Assembly (NCBI RefSeq): GCF_900188405.1
Contig: NZ_FZOF01000008.1
Location: 248,001 to 312,000 of the forward strand
Length of the DNA: 64,000 nt
Direction of reading: 5' to 3'
DNA from: Actinacidiphila glaucinigra
Lineage (GTDB): Bacteria > Actinomycetota > Actinomycetes > Streptomycetales > Streptomycetaceae
The notes beneath the pieces were generated by a model. The model worked only from the letters and a program-made list of their open reading frames with translations, did no database searches and was not told where the DNA came from. Position numbers and translations under genes: made by a program. This document shows positions 19,892 through 29,613 of this stretch, piece after piece. Every line of letters starts with the position of its first letter. Positions within the stretch are counted from its first letter, which is position 1.

Positions 19892-21526
19892 ATGCCGCTC
19901 CCGAACCGCTTCCGCCGCCCCCGGCCGCGCCGCCGTGCGCGCAGCCTGGCGGGCCAGTTGTTCGCGATGCAGGTGGTCATCGTGGCCATGGTGGTCTCGG
20001 GCATCGCGGTGCTCGTCTACGTCAACGCCGCCGAGCGCGCGGAGGACGCCGCGAAGGACCGGGTCACGGCCGCCGCGCGGGCGGTGGCCGACGCCCCCTC
20101 GGTCGCGGCGGCGATCCGCGGCGAGGACCCCACGGCCGCGCTCCAGCCGTATGCGGAGCAGGTCCGGCGGGACACCGGCGTCTCCTTCATAACGATCATG
20201 AGCCCGGACGGCATCCGCTGGACGCACCCCGACACCCAGCAGATAGGCCTCCCCTTCCTCGGGCACATCGAGGGCGCGCAGCGCGGCGGCACCTTCACGG
20301 AGACGTACACCGGCACGCTGGGCGCGTCCGTGCGCGTGGTCACCCCCGTCCGCGACGACGGCCGGATCGTCGGCCTGGTCAGCGTCGGCATCACGCTCGA
20401 GGCCATCACCGACCAGGTGCGGGACCAACTGGCGGTGCTCATCGGGATCGCCGCGGCGGCCCTGGCGGTCGGGGGCCTGGGCACCTACCTCGCCAACGCC
20501 CGGCTGCGCCGCCACACGCACGGCATGGCCGCGGACGAGCTGAGCCGCATGTACGACTACCACCAGGCGACCCTGCACGCGGTGCGCGAGGGCCTGATCC
20601 TGCTGGACGCCGACCGCAGGGTCGCGCTGTGCAACGACGCCGCCCGCGAACTGCTGGGCCTGCCCGGGGACGTGGTGGGCTCGTACGTCGCCGACCTCGG
20701 GCTGCCCGCCTCGCTGACCGGCGCGCTGCTGGCGGCCGAGCCGCGGGTGGACGAGGTGCACCTGACCGCGGAGCGGGTGGTGGTGGTCAACACCTCGCCG
20801 GTGCGCGGCGGGGAGCGCCGCGGCACCGTGGTCACCCTGCGCGACCACACCGACCTGCAGTCCCTCACCGGCGAGCTGGACTCCGTGCGCGGTTTCGCCG
20901 AGGCGCTGCGCTCGCAGGCGCACGAGGCCTCCAACCGGCTGCACGCGGTCGTCTCGCTCATCGAACTGGGCCGCACCCAGGAAGCGGTGGAGTTCGCCAC
21001 CGCCGAACTGCGGCTGGCCCAGGCGCTGACCGACCGCGTGGTGGCGGCGGTCGCGGAACCGGTGCTGGCCGCGCTGCTGCTGGGCAAGGCGGCCGAGGCG
21101 AACGAGCGCGGCGTGGAACTGACGGTCACCGAGGACAGCCGCATCGACGACGGGGTGCTGCCCGCCTCGCTCACCTCCCGGGACCTCGTCACCCTCCTGG
21201 GCAACCTGGTCGACAACGCCCTGGACGCCGCCATCGAGGGCGCCGCGCAGACGACGGCGCGCCCGCACGTCGAGGTCACCGCCCGCACCGACGACGGCGA
21301 GTTGCTGCTGAGGGTCACCGACAGCGGGCGCGGGGTGGACCCGGCGGTGGTGCGGGAGGTCTTCCTGCGCGGCTGGACGACCAAGAGCCACGGGCACGGC
21401 CTCGGGCTGGCGCTCGTCGAGCAGACCGCCCGGCGCGCGGGCGGCACCGTCGATCTGGACCGGGCGGTGGGCGGCGGCGCATCCTTCACCGTACGGTTGC
21501 CGCTGCGCGGGGAGGTGCGGACATGA
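19892..21526 (+). CDS. dpiB: Sensor histidine kinase, CitA/DcuS/DpiB family
   Basis: 544-aa membrane sensor kinase. TM1 lies near residues 22-45, followed by an extracytoplasmic PAS-like (sCache) domain with PDGIRWTHPD and GRIVGLVSVGITL. TM2 is near 172-195. A cytoplasmic PAS region (HAVREGLILLDADRRV) follows. The DcuS-type H-box QAHEASNRLH places His344, with VVSLIELG after it. The HATPase has NLVDNALDAA and GHGLGLALV. ATG 19892 is preferred over an in-frame ATG 42 bases upstream because GGTGGG precedes it. The stop overlaps the regulator's ATG (ATGA). Divergent from a dicarboxylate symporter, so it probably senses C4-dicarboxylate or citrate-like ligands (inference). Symbol is by family. 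Confidence 0.85.
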   Translation: MPLPNRFRRPRPRRRARSLAGQLFAMQVVIVAMVVSGIAVLVYVNAAERAEDAAKDRVTAAARAVADAPSVAAAIRGEDPTAALQPYAEQVRRDTGVSFITIMSPDGIRWTHPDTQQIGLPFLGHIEGAQRGGTFTETYTGTLGASVRVVTPVRDDGRIVGLVSVGITLEAITDQVRDQLAVLIGIAAAALAVGGLGTYLANARLRRHTHGMAADELSRMYDYHQATLHAVREGLILLDADRRVALCNDAARELLGLPGDVVGSYVADLGLPASLTGALLAAEPRVDEVHLTAERVVVVNTSPVRGGERRGTVVTLRDHTDLQSLTGELDSVRGFAEALRSQAHEASNRLHAVVSLIELGRTQEAVEFATAELRLAQALTDRVVAAVAEPVLAALLLGKAAEANERGVELTVTEDSRIDDGVLPASLTSRDLVTLLGNLVDNALDAAIEGAAQTTARPHVEVTARTDDGELLLRVTDSGRGVDPAVVREVFLRGWTTKSHGHGLGLALVEQTARRAGGTVDLDRAVGGGASFTVRLPLRGEVRT

Positions 21527-22206
21527 TCAAGGTGCTGGTCGTCGAGGACGACCCGGTGGCGGCGGACGCCCACCGGCTGTACGTGGACCGGCTGCCGGGG
21601 TTCACGGTGGCCGCGGTGGCCCACTCCGGGGGCGCGGCGCTGCGCGCCCTCGAACGCCACCAGGTGGACCTGATCCTGCTCGACCTCAACCTGCCCGACG
21701 GTCACGGGCTGCAGGTGGTGCGCACCCTGCGGGCGGCCGGGCACACCGCCGACGTGGTGGCGGTGACCTCGGCCCGCGATCTCGGCGTGGTGCGGCAGGC
21801 CGTCTCGGTCGGGGTGGTGCAGTACCTGCTGAAGCCCTTCACCTTCCCCACCCTGCGCGACCGGCTGGAGCGCTGGGCGCGCTACCGCGACGAGCTCGCC
21901 GGCGGCGAGGCCTCGGGGCAGGACGAGGTGGACCGCGCGCTGGCGGCGCTGCGCAGCCCGGAGGGCTCCGTACTCCCCAAGGGTCTCAGCGGCCCCACCC
22001 TGGAGGCGGTGACCGCGGCACTGCGCGAGGCGGCGGAGGGCCTGTCGGCGAACGCGGCGGCCCAGGCCGTCGGCGTCTCCCGGATCACCGCCCGCCGCTA
22101 CCTGGAGCACCTGGTGGAGACCGGCCGCGCGGTCCGCGCCCCGCAGTACGGCCAGGTCGGCAGGCCCGAACTCACCTACCGCTGGGCCCCGCAGCGCCGT
22201 CCGTGA
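21523..22206 (+). CDS. dpiA: Response regulator, CitB/DcuR/DpiA family
   Basis: 227-aa two-component response regulator. The receiver domain (1-120) has the acidic pair Asp9/Asp10, phosphoacceptor Asp54 (LLDLNLPDG), Thr/Ser in VTSARD and Lys in LLKPF. After a linker there is a C-terminal winged HTH with SANAAAQAVGVSRITARRYLEHL, typical of CitB-type regulators. It overlaps the kinase by 4 bases with GGAGG just upstream. The likely target is the divergent symporter gene (inference). Confidence 0.88.
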   Translation: MIKVLVVEDDPVAADAHRLYVDRLPGFTVAAVAHSGGAALRALERHQVDLILLDLNLPDGHGLQVVRTLRAAGHTADVVAVTSARDLGVVRQAVSVGVVQYLLKPFTFPTLRDRLERWARYRDELAGGEASGQDEVDRALAALRSPEGSVLPKGLSGPTLEAVTAALREAAEGLSANAAAQAVGVSRITARRYLEHLVETGRAVRAPQYGQVGRPELTYRWAPQRRP

Positions 22207-22248
22207 GCCGCCGCGCGGGACGCCCGTGACGACCCGTCGGAAGAGCCG

Positions 22249-23274
22249 TCAGAAGACCGACTCCGCCTCCTGCATGCGGTCCTCGGGCACCCGCTTGAGC
22301 ACCATCACCGCGTCGGCGAGCGGCACCAGGTCCACCGCGGTGCCGCGCAGCGCCGTCATGCAGCCGAAGGCTCCCTTGTGCGCGGCCTCCACGGCGTGCC
22401 AGCCGAAGCGGGTGGCCAGCACCCGGTCGTACGCGGTGGGAACGCCGCCGCGCTGGACGTGGCCGAGGATGACGGGGCGCGCCTCCTTGCCCATGCGCTG
22501 CTCGAGTTCCGCGGCGAGCCGGGCGCCGATGCCGGCGAAGCGCTCGTGGCCGTAGGCGTCGATCTCGCCGTGGGCGTACGGCATGGTGCCCTCGGCGGGG
22601 TGGGCGCCCTCGGCGACGCAGATGACGGCGAACTTCTTGCCGCGGGCGAAGCGCTCCTCGACCATCGCGACGAGGTCGGCGGGGTCGAAGGGCCGTTCCG
22701 GCAGGCAGATGCCGTGGGCGCCGCCGGCCATGCCGGACTCCAGGGCGATCCATCCGGCGTGCCGGCCCATGACCTCGACGACCATGACGCGCTGGTGGGA
22801 CTCGGCGGTGGTCTTGAGGCGGTCGATGGCCTCGGTGGCGACGGTGACGGCGGTGTCGAAGCCGAAGGTGCGGTCGGTGGCGGAGATGTCGTTGTCGATG
22901 GTCTTGGGGACGCCGACCACCGGCATGCCGGCCTCGGCGAGCAGCCGGGCCGCGGTGAGCGTGCCCTCGCCGCCGATGGGGATGAGGACGTCCAGGCCGT
23001 AGCCGGAGCAGATGGTGCGCCAGTTGTCGGCCGCCTCGTGCAGGCGCGCGCGTTCCAGCCGGGAGGAGCCCAGGATGGTGCCGCCCCGGGCGAGGATGCC
23101 GCTGACGGAGTTGAGGTCGAGCGGACGGTAGCGGCCCTCCAGCAGGCCCTTGAAGCCGTCCTCGAAGCCGATGACCTCGTCGCCGTGGTAGGTCAGCGCG
23201 CGGTGGGTCACCGAGCGGATGACGGCGTTGAGCCCTGGGCAGTCGCCGCCGGCGGTGAGGACTCCGATGCGCAT
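22249..23274 (-). CDS. pfkA: ATP-dependent 6-phosphofructokinase
   Basis: 341-aa glycolytic enzyme phosphorylating fructose-6-phosphate. Motifs: GGDCPGLN at the N-terminus, IGGEGT (Gly rather than Asp at the position distinguishing ATP from pyrophosphate use), the catalytic PKTIDND loop and MGRHAGWIA. ATG 23274 gives the canonical MRIGVLTAGGD start with GGAG upstream. Divergent from pta across about 160 bases. Streptomyces carry several pfk genes. Converges with dpiA across 42 bases without a clear terminator. Confidence 0.95.
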   Translation of the reverse strand: MRIGVLTAGGDCPGLNAVIRSVTHRALTYHGDEVIGFEDGFKGLLEGRYRPLDLNSVSGILARGGTILGSSRLERARLHEAADNWRTICSGYGLDVLIPIGGEGTLTAARLLAEAGMPVVGVPKTIDNDISATDRTFGFDTAVTVATEAIDRLKTTAESHQRVMVVEVMGRHAGWIALESGMAGGAHGICLPERPFDPADLVAMVEERFARGKKFAVICVAEGAHPAEGTMPYAHGEIDAYGHERFAGIGARLAAELEQRMGKEARPVILGHVQRGGVPTAYDRVLATRFGWHAVEAAHKGAFGCMTALRGTAVDLVPLADAVMVLKRVPEDRMQEAESVF

Positions 23275-23433
23275 GGCGCTCCACGCTCCCTCCGGTCGCG
23301 TGTACGGTCGCCTTTTCGCATCGTAGGTCCGCACCGCACCCGCCGCGCGCCATACGCACACCGAACGGTAATGTCAACAGATGTCCGCCACCCGACTGGG
23401 TGGATCACGCCCGGGCAGGAACGGAGAGAGCGC

Positions 23434-25512
23434 GTGACGCGCAGCGTGTACGTAACCGGTATCGGCAGGGGGGACGGCCGCCAGGTCGTCGAGCTGGGCG
23501 TGATGGAGCTGCTGACCCGGCAGGTGGACCGCGTCGGGGTGTTCCGGCCGCTCGTCCACGACACTCCCGACCGCATGTTCGAGCTGCTGCGCAGCCGCTA
23601 CCGGCTCACCCAGGACCCGGCGACCGCCTACGGCCTGAGCTACGAGGAGGCGGCCGCGCTCCAGGCCGAGCAGGGCCGGGACGCGCTCATCGCCCGCCTC
23701 GTGGACCGCTACCACCTGGTGGCCTCGGAGTTCCCCACCGTGCTCGTCCTCGGCTCGGACTTCCACGAGACGAACCTCCCCGGCGAGCTGGGCGTCAACG
23801 CCCGGCTGGCGAACGAGTTCGGCGCCTCGGTGATCCCCGTGGTCGGCGGCCGCGATCAGAGCGCCGACTCGGTGGTGGACGAGGTCCGCAACGCGCACCA
23901 GGCGTACAGCGGGCTGGGCTGCGACATCATCGCCATGATCGCCAACCGGGTGCCCCCGCAGGTGCTGGAGGAGGCCGCGACGCGGCTGCGCCGCCGGCTC
24001 CCGGTGCCCTCGTACGTACTGCCCGACGAGCCCGCGCTGTCGGCCCCCACGGTCGCCCAGGTCGTCGAGACGCTCCACGCCGAGGTGCTCCTCGGGGACC
24101 ACGGCGGACTGTCCCGGGACGTGATGGGCTTCGTCTTCGGCGGCGCGATGCTGCCGACCTTCATCCGCGCGCTGACCCCCGGCTGCATGGTGATCACCCC
24201 GGGCGACCGGGCGGACCTGATCATCGGCTCGCTGGCCGCGCACTCCGCGGGCTCCCCGCCCATCGCCGGCATCCTGCTCACCCTGGACGAGGTGCCCGGC
24301 CCGGAGATCATGGCCCTGGCGGCCCGGCTGGCCCCCGGCACCCCGGTGATGTCGGTGCCGTCCGGCAGCTTCCCGACCGCCGCCGAGCTCTTCGCCCTGG
24401 AGGCGCGCCTGGGCGCGGCCACCCCGCGCAAGGCGGAGACGGCGCTGGGGCTCTTCGAGAAGCACGTGGACGGTCCCGAGCTGACCGAGCGGCTGTCGGT
24501 GGTCCGCGGCGAGCGCGTCACCCCGATGATGTTCGAGCACGAGCTGATCGAGCGGGCCCGTTCCGGCCGCCGCCGGGTGGTCCTCCCCGAGGGGACCGAG
24601 GAGCGCATCCTGCACGCGGCCGAGGTCCTGCTGCGCCGGGACGTGTGCGACATCGTCCTGCTCGGCGACGAGGACGCGATCCGCAAGCGGGCCGGCGAGC
24701 TCGGCGTCAACGTCGACGTGCCCGGCTGCACCCTGACCGACCCCCAGACCTCGCCGCTGCGCGAGAACTTCGCCGAGCTCTACGCCAGGCTCCGCGCCCA
24801 CCGGGGCGTCAGCTACGAGCTGGCGTACGACGTCGTGGCCGATGTCTCCTACTTCGGGACGCTGATGGTGGAGCAGGGCCTCGCCGACGGCATGGTCTCC
24901 GGCGCCGTCCACTCCACGGCGGCGACGATCCGCCCGGCCTTCGAGATCATCAAGACCGCCCCGGGCGCGTCCATCGTCAGCTCCGTCTTCTTCATGTGCC
25001 TGGCCGACCGGGTGCTGGTGTACGGCGACTGCGCGGTCAACCCGGACCCGGACGCCGAGCAGTTGGCCGACATCGCGATCCAGTCCGCCGAGACCGCCGC
25101 CCAGTTCGGGGTCGAGCCGCGGGTGGCGATGCTGTCGTACTCCACCGGCACCTCCGGCTCGGGCGCCGACGTGGACAAGGTCCGCCGGGCCACCGAACTG
25201 GTCCGGCAGCGGCGCCCGGAGCTGCTGGTGGAGGGCCCGATCCAGTACGACGCGGCGGTCGACGCGAAGGTCGCGGCCACCAAGCTGCCGGACTCGAAGG
25301 TCGCCGGGAACGCCACCGTGCTGATCTTCCCGGACCTCAACACGGGCAACAACACCTACAAGGCGGTGCAGCGTTCGGCGGGCGCGGTGGCGGTCGGCCC
25401 GGTGCTGCAGGGCCTGCGCAAGCCCGTCAACGACCTGTCGCGCGGCGCGCTCGTCCAGGACATCGTCAACACCGTCGCCATCACGGCCATCCAGGCCCAG
25501 GGCGACCGGTGA
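23434..25512 (+). CDS. pta: Phosphate acetyltransferase
   Basis: 692-aa long-form enzyme interconverting acetyl-CoA and acetyl phosphate. It has an N-terminal dethiobiotin-synthase-like P-loop region (SVYVTGIGRGDGRQ), a central DRTGG domain (about 210-330), and the C-terminal PTA_PTB catalytic domain (VVLPEGTEERIL to the end) with SYSTGTSGSG. GTG 23434 follows GGAGAGAG. An in-frame ATG at 23371 is possible but lacks a ribosome site. The stop is 23 bases before the preferred ackA start, so the two form an operon. Confidence 0.95.
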   Translation: MTRSVYVTGIGRGDGRQVVELGVMELLTRQVDRVGVFRPLVHDTPDRMFELLRSRYRLTQDPATAYGLSYEEAAALQAEQGRDALIARLVDRYHLVASEFPTVLVLGSDFHETNLPGELGVNARLANEFGASVIPVVGGRDQSADSVVDEVRNAHQAYSGLGCDIIAMIANRVPPQVLEEAATRLRRRLPVPSYVLPDEPALSAPTVAQVVETLHAEVLLGDHGGLSRDVMGFVFGGAMLPTFIRALTPGCMVITPGDRADLIIGSLAAHSAGSPPIAGILLTLDEVPGPEIMALAARLAPGTPVMSVPSGSFPTAAELFALEARLGAATPRKAETALGLFEKHVDGPELTERLSVVRGERVTPMMFEHELIERARSGRRRVVLPEGTEERILHAAEVLLRRDVCDIVLLGDEDAIRKRAGELGVNVDVPGCTLTDPQTSPLRENFAELYARLRAHRGVSYELAYDVVADVSYFGTLMVEQGLADGMVSGAVHSTAATIRPAFEIIKTAPGASIVSSVFFMCLADRVLVYGDCAVNPDPDAEQLADIAIQSAETAAQFGVEPRVAMLSYSTGTSGSGADVDKVRRATELVRQRRPELLVEGPIQYDAAVDAKVAATKLPDSKVAGNATVLIFPDLNTGNNTYKAVQRSAGAVAVGPVLQGLRKPVNDLSRGALVQDIVNTVAITAIQAQGDR

Positions 25513-25535
25513 CCGGCCACAACAGGGAAGGCACC

Positions 25536-26687
25536 GTGACCGCCACCCGCGTACTCGTGCTCAACTCCGGCTCCTCGTCGGTGAAGTACCAGCTGCTGGA
25601 CATGGCCGACGGCAGCCGGCCGGCGGCCGGGATCGTCGAGCGGATCGGCGAGCCGGGCGGGGCCGCGGACCACGCCGAGGCGCTGAAGACCGTCGCGGCC
25701 GAGCTCGCCGCCCGCGGTCTCGGCCTGGACTCCCCCGAACTGGCCGCGGTGGGCCACCGGGTCGTGCACGGCGGCACGCGCTTCACCGCGCCGACGCTGA
25801 TCGACGACGAGGTGCTCGCCGCCGTCGAGGAACTCGCGCCGCTGGCCCCGCTCCACAACCCGGCGAACGTCACCGGCATCCGGGTCGCCCGCGACCTGCG
25901 CCCGGACCTGCCGCAGGTCGCCGTCTTCGACACCGCCTTCCACTCCACCGTCCCCGAGCACGCCTACCGCTACGCGATCGACCGGGAGACCGCCGACGCC
26001 CACCAGGTGCGCCGCTACGGCTTCCACGGGACCTCGCACGCGTACGTCTCCCGCGCCACCGCGCGGCTGCTCGGCAGGGACCCGGCCGAGGTCAACGTCA
26101 TCGTCCTGCACCTGGGCAACGGCGCCTCCGCCTCCGCCGTGCGCGGCGGGGAGTGCGTGGAGACCTCGATGGGGCTCACCCCCCTGGAGGGCCTGGTGAT
26201 GGGGACCCGTTCGGGGGACCTGGACCCGGCCGTGGTCTTCCACCTCGCCCGCGTCGGCGGAATGCGGGTGGCGGAGATCGACACCCTGCTCAACAAGCGC
26301 TCCGGCCTGCTCGGCCTGTGCGGCGACAACGACATGCGGGAGATCGCCCGCCGGATGGCCGAGGGCGACGCGGCCGCACAGCTCGCCTTCGACGTCTACG
26401 TCCACCGGCTGCGCAAGTACGTCGGCGCCTACACCGCCGTGCTGGGACGGGTCGACGCGATCGCCTTCACGGCGGGCGTCGGCGAGAACTCCGCGGCGGT
26501 CCGGGCCGCGGCCATGGGCGGCCTGGAGGCGCTGGGCGTCGAGCTGGACCCGGTGCGCAACGCGGTGCGCGGCAGCGCCGCCCGCGTGGTGTCGGCAGGG
26601 GGCAGCCGGGTGGCGGTCGCGGTCGTCCCCACCGACGAGGAACTGGAGATCGCACAGCAGACGTACTCGCTGGTGACCGGCCGGTGA
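25536..26687 (+). CDS. ackA: Acetate kinase
   Basis: 383-aa enzyme that makes ATP and acetate from acetyl phosphate, the second step of acetate overflow after Pta. Motifs: VLVLNSGSSSVKY, GHRVVHGG, FDTAFH, GFHGTSH, HLGNGAS and FTAGVGENS. GTG 25536 is chosen because AGGGAAGG precedes it; an in-frame GTG at 25509 overlapping the pta stop would add 9 residues. Slightly short for the family because of a compact N-terminal insertion region. Confidence 0.95.
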   Translation: MTATRVLVLNSGSSSVKYQLLDMADGSRPAAGIVERIGEPGGAADHAEALKTVAAELAARGLGLDSPELAAVGHRVVHGGTRFTAPTLIDDEVLAAVEELAPLAPLHNPANVTGIRVARDLRPDLPQVAVFDTAFHSTVPEHAYRYAIDRETADAHQVRRYGFHGTSHAYVSRATARLLGRDPAEVNVIVLHLGNGASASAVRGGECVETSMGLTPLEGLVMGTRSGDLDPAVVFHLARVGGMRVAEIDTLLNKRSGLLGLCGDNDMREIARRMAEGDAAAQLAFDVYVHRLRKYVGAYTAVLGRVDAIAFTAGVGENSAAVRAAAMGGLEALGVELDPVRNAVRGSAARVVSAGGSRVAVAVVPTDEELEIAQQTYSLVTGR

Positions 26688-26796
26688 CTCGTTGAGGCCA
26701 CCCGGAGGCTCTACTCTATGGCCGCCGTCCGCACCGTCCATGCCTCCCCCGCACGGGAAAATTCCGGAGCGGAACAAACCCGATAGGATCGTCGTC

Positions 26797-28221
26797 ATGC
26801 GCCGAGCGAAAATCGTCTGCACCCTGGGTCCCGCCGTCGACTCCTACGACCAGCTGAAGACGCTGGCCGAGGCCGGAATGAACGTGGCCCGCTTCAACTT
26901 CAGCCACGGCAGCCACGCCGAGCACGAGGAGCGCTACCAGCGGGTGCGCAAGGTCTCCGTCGAGACCGGACGTGCCATCGGCGTGCTGGCCGACCTCCAG
27001 GGGCCCAAGATCCGCCTGGAGACCTTCGCGGACGGTCCCGTGGAGCTGGTCGCCGGTGACGAGTTCGTCATCACCACCGAGGACGTCCCCGGTGACAAGA
27101 CCATCTGCGGCACCACCTACAAGGGCCTGCCCGCCGACGTCCGCGCCGGCGACCCCGTCCTGATCAACGACGGCAACGTCGCGCTGCGCGTGATCGAGGT
27201 CGAGGGCCAGCGGGTCCGCTGCCTGGTCGTCGAGGGCGGCGTCATCTCCGACCACAAGGGCATCAACCTGCCCGGCGCCGCGGTCAACGTCCCCGCCCTG
27301 TCCGAGAAGGACATCGAGGACCTGCGCTTCGCGCTGCGCATGGGCGTCGACATGGTGGCGCTCTCCTTCGTGCGCGACGCCAAGGACGTCCGTGACGTCC
27401 ACCGCGTCATGGACGAGGTCGGCCGCCGCGTGCCGGTCATCGCCAAGGTCGAGAAGCCGCAGGCGGTCGACAACATGGAGGACGTCGTCGCGGCCTTCGA
27501 CGGCGTCATGGTGGCCCGCGGCGACCTGGCGGTGGAGTACCCGCTGGAGAAGGTCCCGATGGTGCAGAAGCGGCTGATCGAGCTCTGCCGCCGCAACGCC
27601 AAGCCGGTGATCGTCGCGACCCAGATGATGGAGTCGATGATCACCAACTCCCGTCCGACCCGCGCCGAGGCCTCCGACGTCGCCAACGCGATCCTGGACG
27701 GCACGGACGCGGTCATGCTGTCCGCCGAGTCCAGCGTCGGCAAGTACCCGATCGAGACCGTGAAGACGATGTCGCGGATCATCGAGGCGGCCGAGGTCGA
27801 ACTGCTCAAGCAGGGCCTGTGGCCGCTCAAGGGCCGCAAGCCGCGCACCCAGGGCGGCGCCGTCGCCCGTGCCGCCGCCGAACTCGCGGACTACCTGGAC
27901 GCCAAGACCCTGGTCGCCTTCACCAAGTCCGGCGACACCGCCCGCCGGCTGGCCCGCTACCGCGTGCCGCAGTCCGTGGTGGCGTACACGACCGACGAGT
28001 CGACGCGCAACATGCTGGCACTCACCTGGGGCGTGCAGACCACCGTCGTCCCGCACGTGAACACCACCGACGAGATGGTGGAGATCGTCAACCAGGAGAT
28101 GCTGAAGCTCAGCGACTACACCGAGGGCGACGCCGTGATCATCACGGCCGGCTCCCCGCCCGGTGTCCCCGGCACCACCAACCTGGTGCGGGTCCACCAC
28201 CTCGGCCACCGCGCGGTCTGA
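26797..28221 (+). CDS. pyk: Pyruvate kinase
   Basis: 474-aa glycolytic enzyme transferring phosphate from phosphoenolpyruvate to ADP. Motifs: RRAKIVCTLGP start, NVARFNFSHG, the catalytic-lysine signature VIAKVEKPQA, and MVARGDLAVE with TQMMESM. The allosteric C-domain ends in GVPGTTNLVRVHHLG. ATG 26797 has AGGATC upstream; a longer in-frame reading from 26692 lacks family support. It lies 109 bases after ackA and may have its own promoter. With pfkA it brackets the acetate genes. Confidence 0.96.
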   Translation: MRRAKIVCTLGPAVDSYDQLKTLAEAGMNVARFNFSHGSHAEHEERYQRVRKVSVETGRAIGVLADLQGPKIRLETFADGPVELVAGDEFVITTEDVPGDKTICGTTYKGLPADVRAGDPVLINDGNVALRVIEVEGQRVRCLVVEGGVISDHKGINLPGAAVNVPALSEKDIEDLRFALRMGVDMVALSFVRDAKDVRDVHRVMDEVGRRVPVIAKVEKPQAVDNMEDVVAAFDGVMVARGDLAVEYPLEKVPMVQKRLIELCRRNAKPVIVATQMMESMITNSRPTRAEASDVANAILDGTDAVMLSAESSVGKYPIETVKTMSRIIEAAEVELLKQGLWPLKGRKPRTQGGAVARAAAELADYLDAKTLVAFTKSGDTARRLARYRVPQSVVAYTTDESTRNMLALTWGVQTTVVPHVNTTDEMVEIVNQEMLKLSDYTEGDAVIITAGSPPGVPGTTNLVRVHHLGHRAV

Positions 28222-28241
28222 CCGGCCGCCCGGGACACGGG

Positions 28242-28288
28242 AACGGCGGAGGGCACCTCCCCTTGCGGGGACGGCGCCCTCCGCCGTT
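28242..28288 (+). terminator. Bidirectional terminator after pyk
   Basis: AACGGCGGAGGGC (28242-28254) pairs with GCCCTCCGCCGTT (28276-28288), 13 bp, with an inner CCCC-ttgc-GGGG hairpin in the loop and TTTC after the stem. It lies between convergent pyk and the secreted-protein gene. Confidence 0.7.
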
Positions 28289-28329
28289 TCCTCGTGCGCG
28301 GCTCCCGGAGGGGTCCTGTGCGGCCCGGC

Positions 28330-29613
28330 TCAGTCCGCGGTGTTGTACACGTGCATGCCGGGGACCGTCAGCGTGCCGCCGAACTGACCGGCCTGCTCGA
28401 CCGTCACGTTGGTGAAGAAGGCGGCCGGCACGTTGATCGGGGGCGGGGTGTCCGGGGTGAACTCGATCGGGATGAGCCCGAAGAGGTTGCCCTTCAGCGA
28501 CTCGGTGTACATCGTCACCGTGCCGTTGCGGATCGTCGAGGTGCTGCCCTTGCGGGCGTCCACGTGCCCGACGGTGCCGTTCGGCCCCACGACCTCCTGC
28601 CGCAGGTCCTTGATGTCCACGCCGGTGGCGGTGAACTTCAGGACCTTCTTGACCTTTCCGCTCCAGGTCTTGACCTCGACGATGCCCTTGTAGTCGAGCC
28701 CGGTCAGGGTCAGCAGACTGCTGCGCAGGACCCACGGGTCGTCCGGCAGCAGCGACTGCGTCTCCTGGTAGGCGGCGTCCGCCAGTGCCTGCGCGTCGTG
28801 GGTCGGGCACGGGAACGGGGTCTTGCCGTCCGCCGACTCGGCCGGTGAGCTCTGCGAGGGGCTCGGGGGCTGCGTGGCCTTCCCCGTCGTCTCCGAGAGC
28901 TTCTCGACCGCCTCCGACACCCTCTTCTTCAGCGCGTCGGTGGTGTCCTCGGTCTTCTTCTCCACCGTGCCCGTGGAGGCGCTCGGCCTGGGAGCGGCCG
29001 ACGTCGCGCCCGGGGCGGGCGTCGTGCTCGGCGACGGGGTCGCCGCGGCGGGCTCCTCGCTCTTCTTGCCGAGGCCCAGCAAGTCGCCCAGGGCGTCGCC
29101 GACGCCCAGCGGGTCCAGCGGGTCGCTCTGCCTGGTCGCCGACGGCGAGGCGGACGGGTCGGGCGCCGTCGTCCCCGCACCACCGGACGAACCGGACGAA
29201 CCGCCGCCGCTCTCGTCGCCCTTGCCGCCCCCGTCGCCGGAACCCGGGGTTCCCGACGTGGGGTCGTCCGACGAGGGGCTCACGGACGGGGTCGCGGTCG
29301 GGGACTTGGTGGCCCCGCCCGACGGGGTGACGCTCGGCGTCGCGGACGCCGACGGTTCGTCGGGCTGCTCGACGCACTTCGTGCCCGAGAACGGGTTCTT
29401 CGGCAGTTCGTCGGCAGAGGCCAGCCTCGGGGTCAGTCCCATGCCCATCAGGACCGCCGTCGGCATCGCGGCCAGGGCTATCGCCTTGCCCGCGGGCATC
29501 TGCAGCTTGGTCAGCAGCGACTTCCTCGGTGCCGCGTGCCGCGGCCCCGTTCTCTCACGGGTGCCGCTGCCGGCGGCGACCCCGGAAGCGGGCTGAACCT
29601 CATCACCCCGCAC
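28330..29613 (-). CDS. Secreted Ser/Thr/Pro-rich protein of the DUF6230 operon
   Basis: 427-aa exported protein of unknown function. A basic N-region (about 1-37) precedes the hydrophobic signal ALAAMPTAVLMGMGL (about 45-60) with a likely cleavage near LASADE. A long low-complexity Ser/Thr/Pro/Gly linker (about 85-270) follows. The C-terminal globular domain (about 270-427) is beta-rich, with TLTGLDYKG, KFTATGVDIKDL and GTLTVPGMHVYNTAD. GTG 29613 has a strong GGGAGG 5 bases upstream and overlaps the preceding DUF6114 gene by 11 bases, so they are coupled. Wall or surface location is inferred. Confidence 0.8.
   Translation of the reverse strand: MRGDEVQPASGVAAGSGTRERTGPRHAAPRKSLLTKLQMPAGKAIALAAMPTAVLMGMGLTPRLASADELPKNPFSGTKCVEQPDEPSASATPSVTPSGGATKSPTATPSVSPSSDDPTSGTPGSGDGGGKGDESGGGSSGSSGGAGTTAPDPSASPSATRQSDPLDPLGVGDALGDLLGLGKKSEEPAAATPSPSTTPAPGATSAAPRPSASTGTVEKKTEDTTDALKKRVSEAVEKLSETTGKATQPPSPSQSSPAESADGKTPFPCPTHDAQALADAAYQETQSLLPDDPWVLRSSLLTLTGLDYKGIVEVKTWSGKVKKVLKFTATGVDIKDLRQEVVGPNGTVGHVDARKGSTSTIRNGTVTMYTESLKGNLFGLIPIEFTPDTPPPINVPAAFFTNVTVEQAGQFGGTLTVPGMHVYNTAD

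Noticed and set aside
22378-23433. N-terminal extension of pta across pfkA
   Set aside because: It is antisense to pfkA; the GTG at 23434 has a ribosome site and gives the family start.
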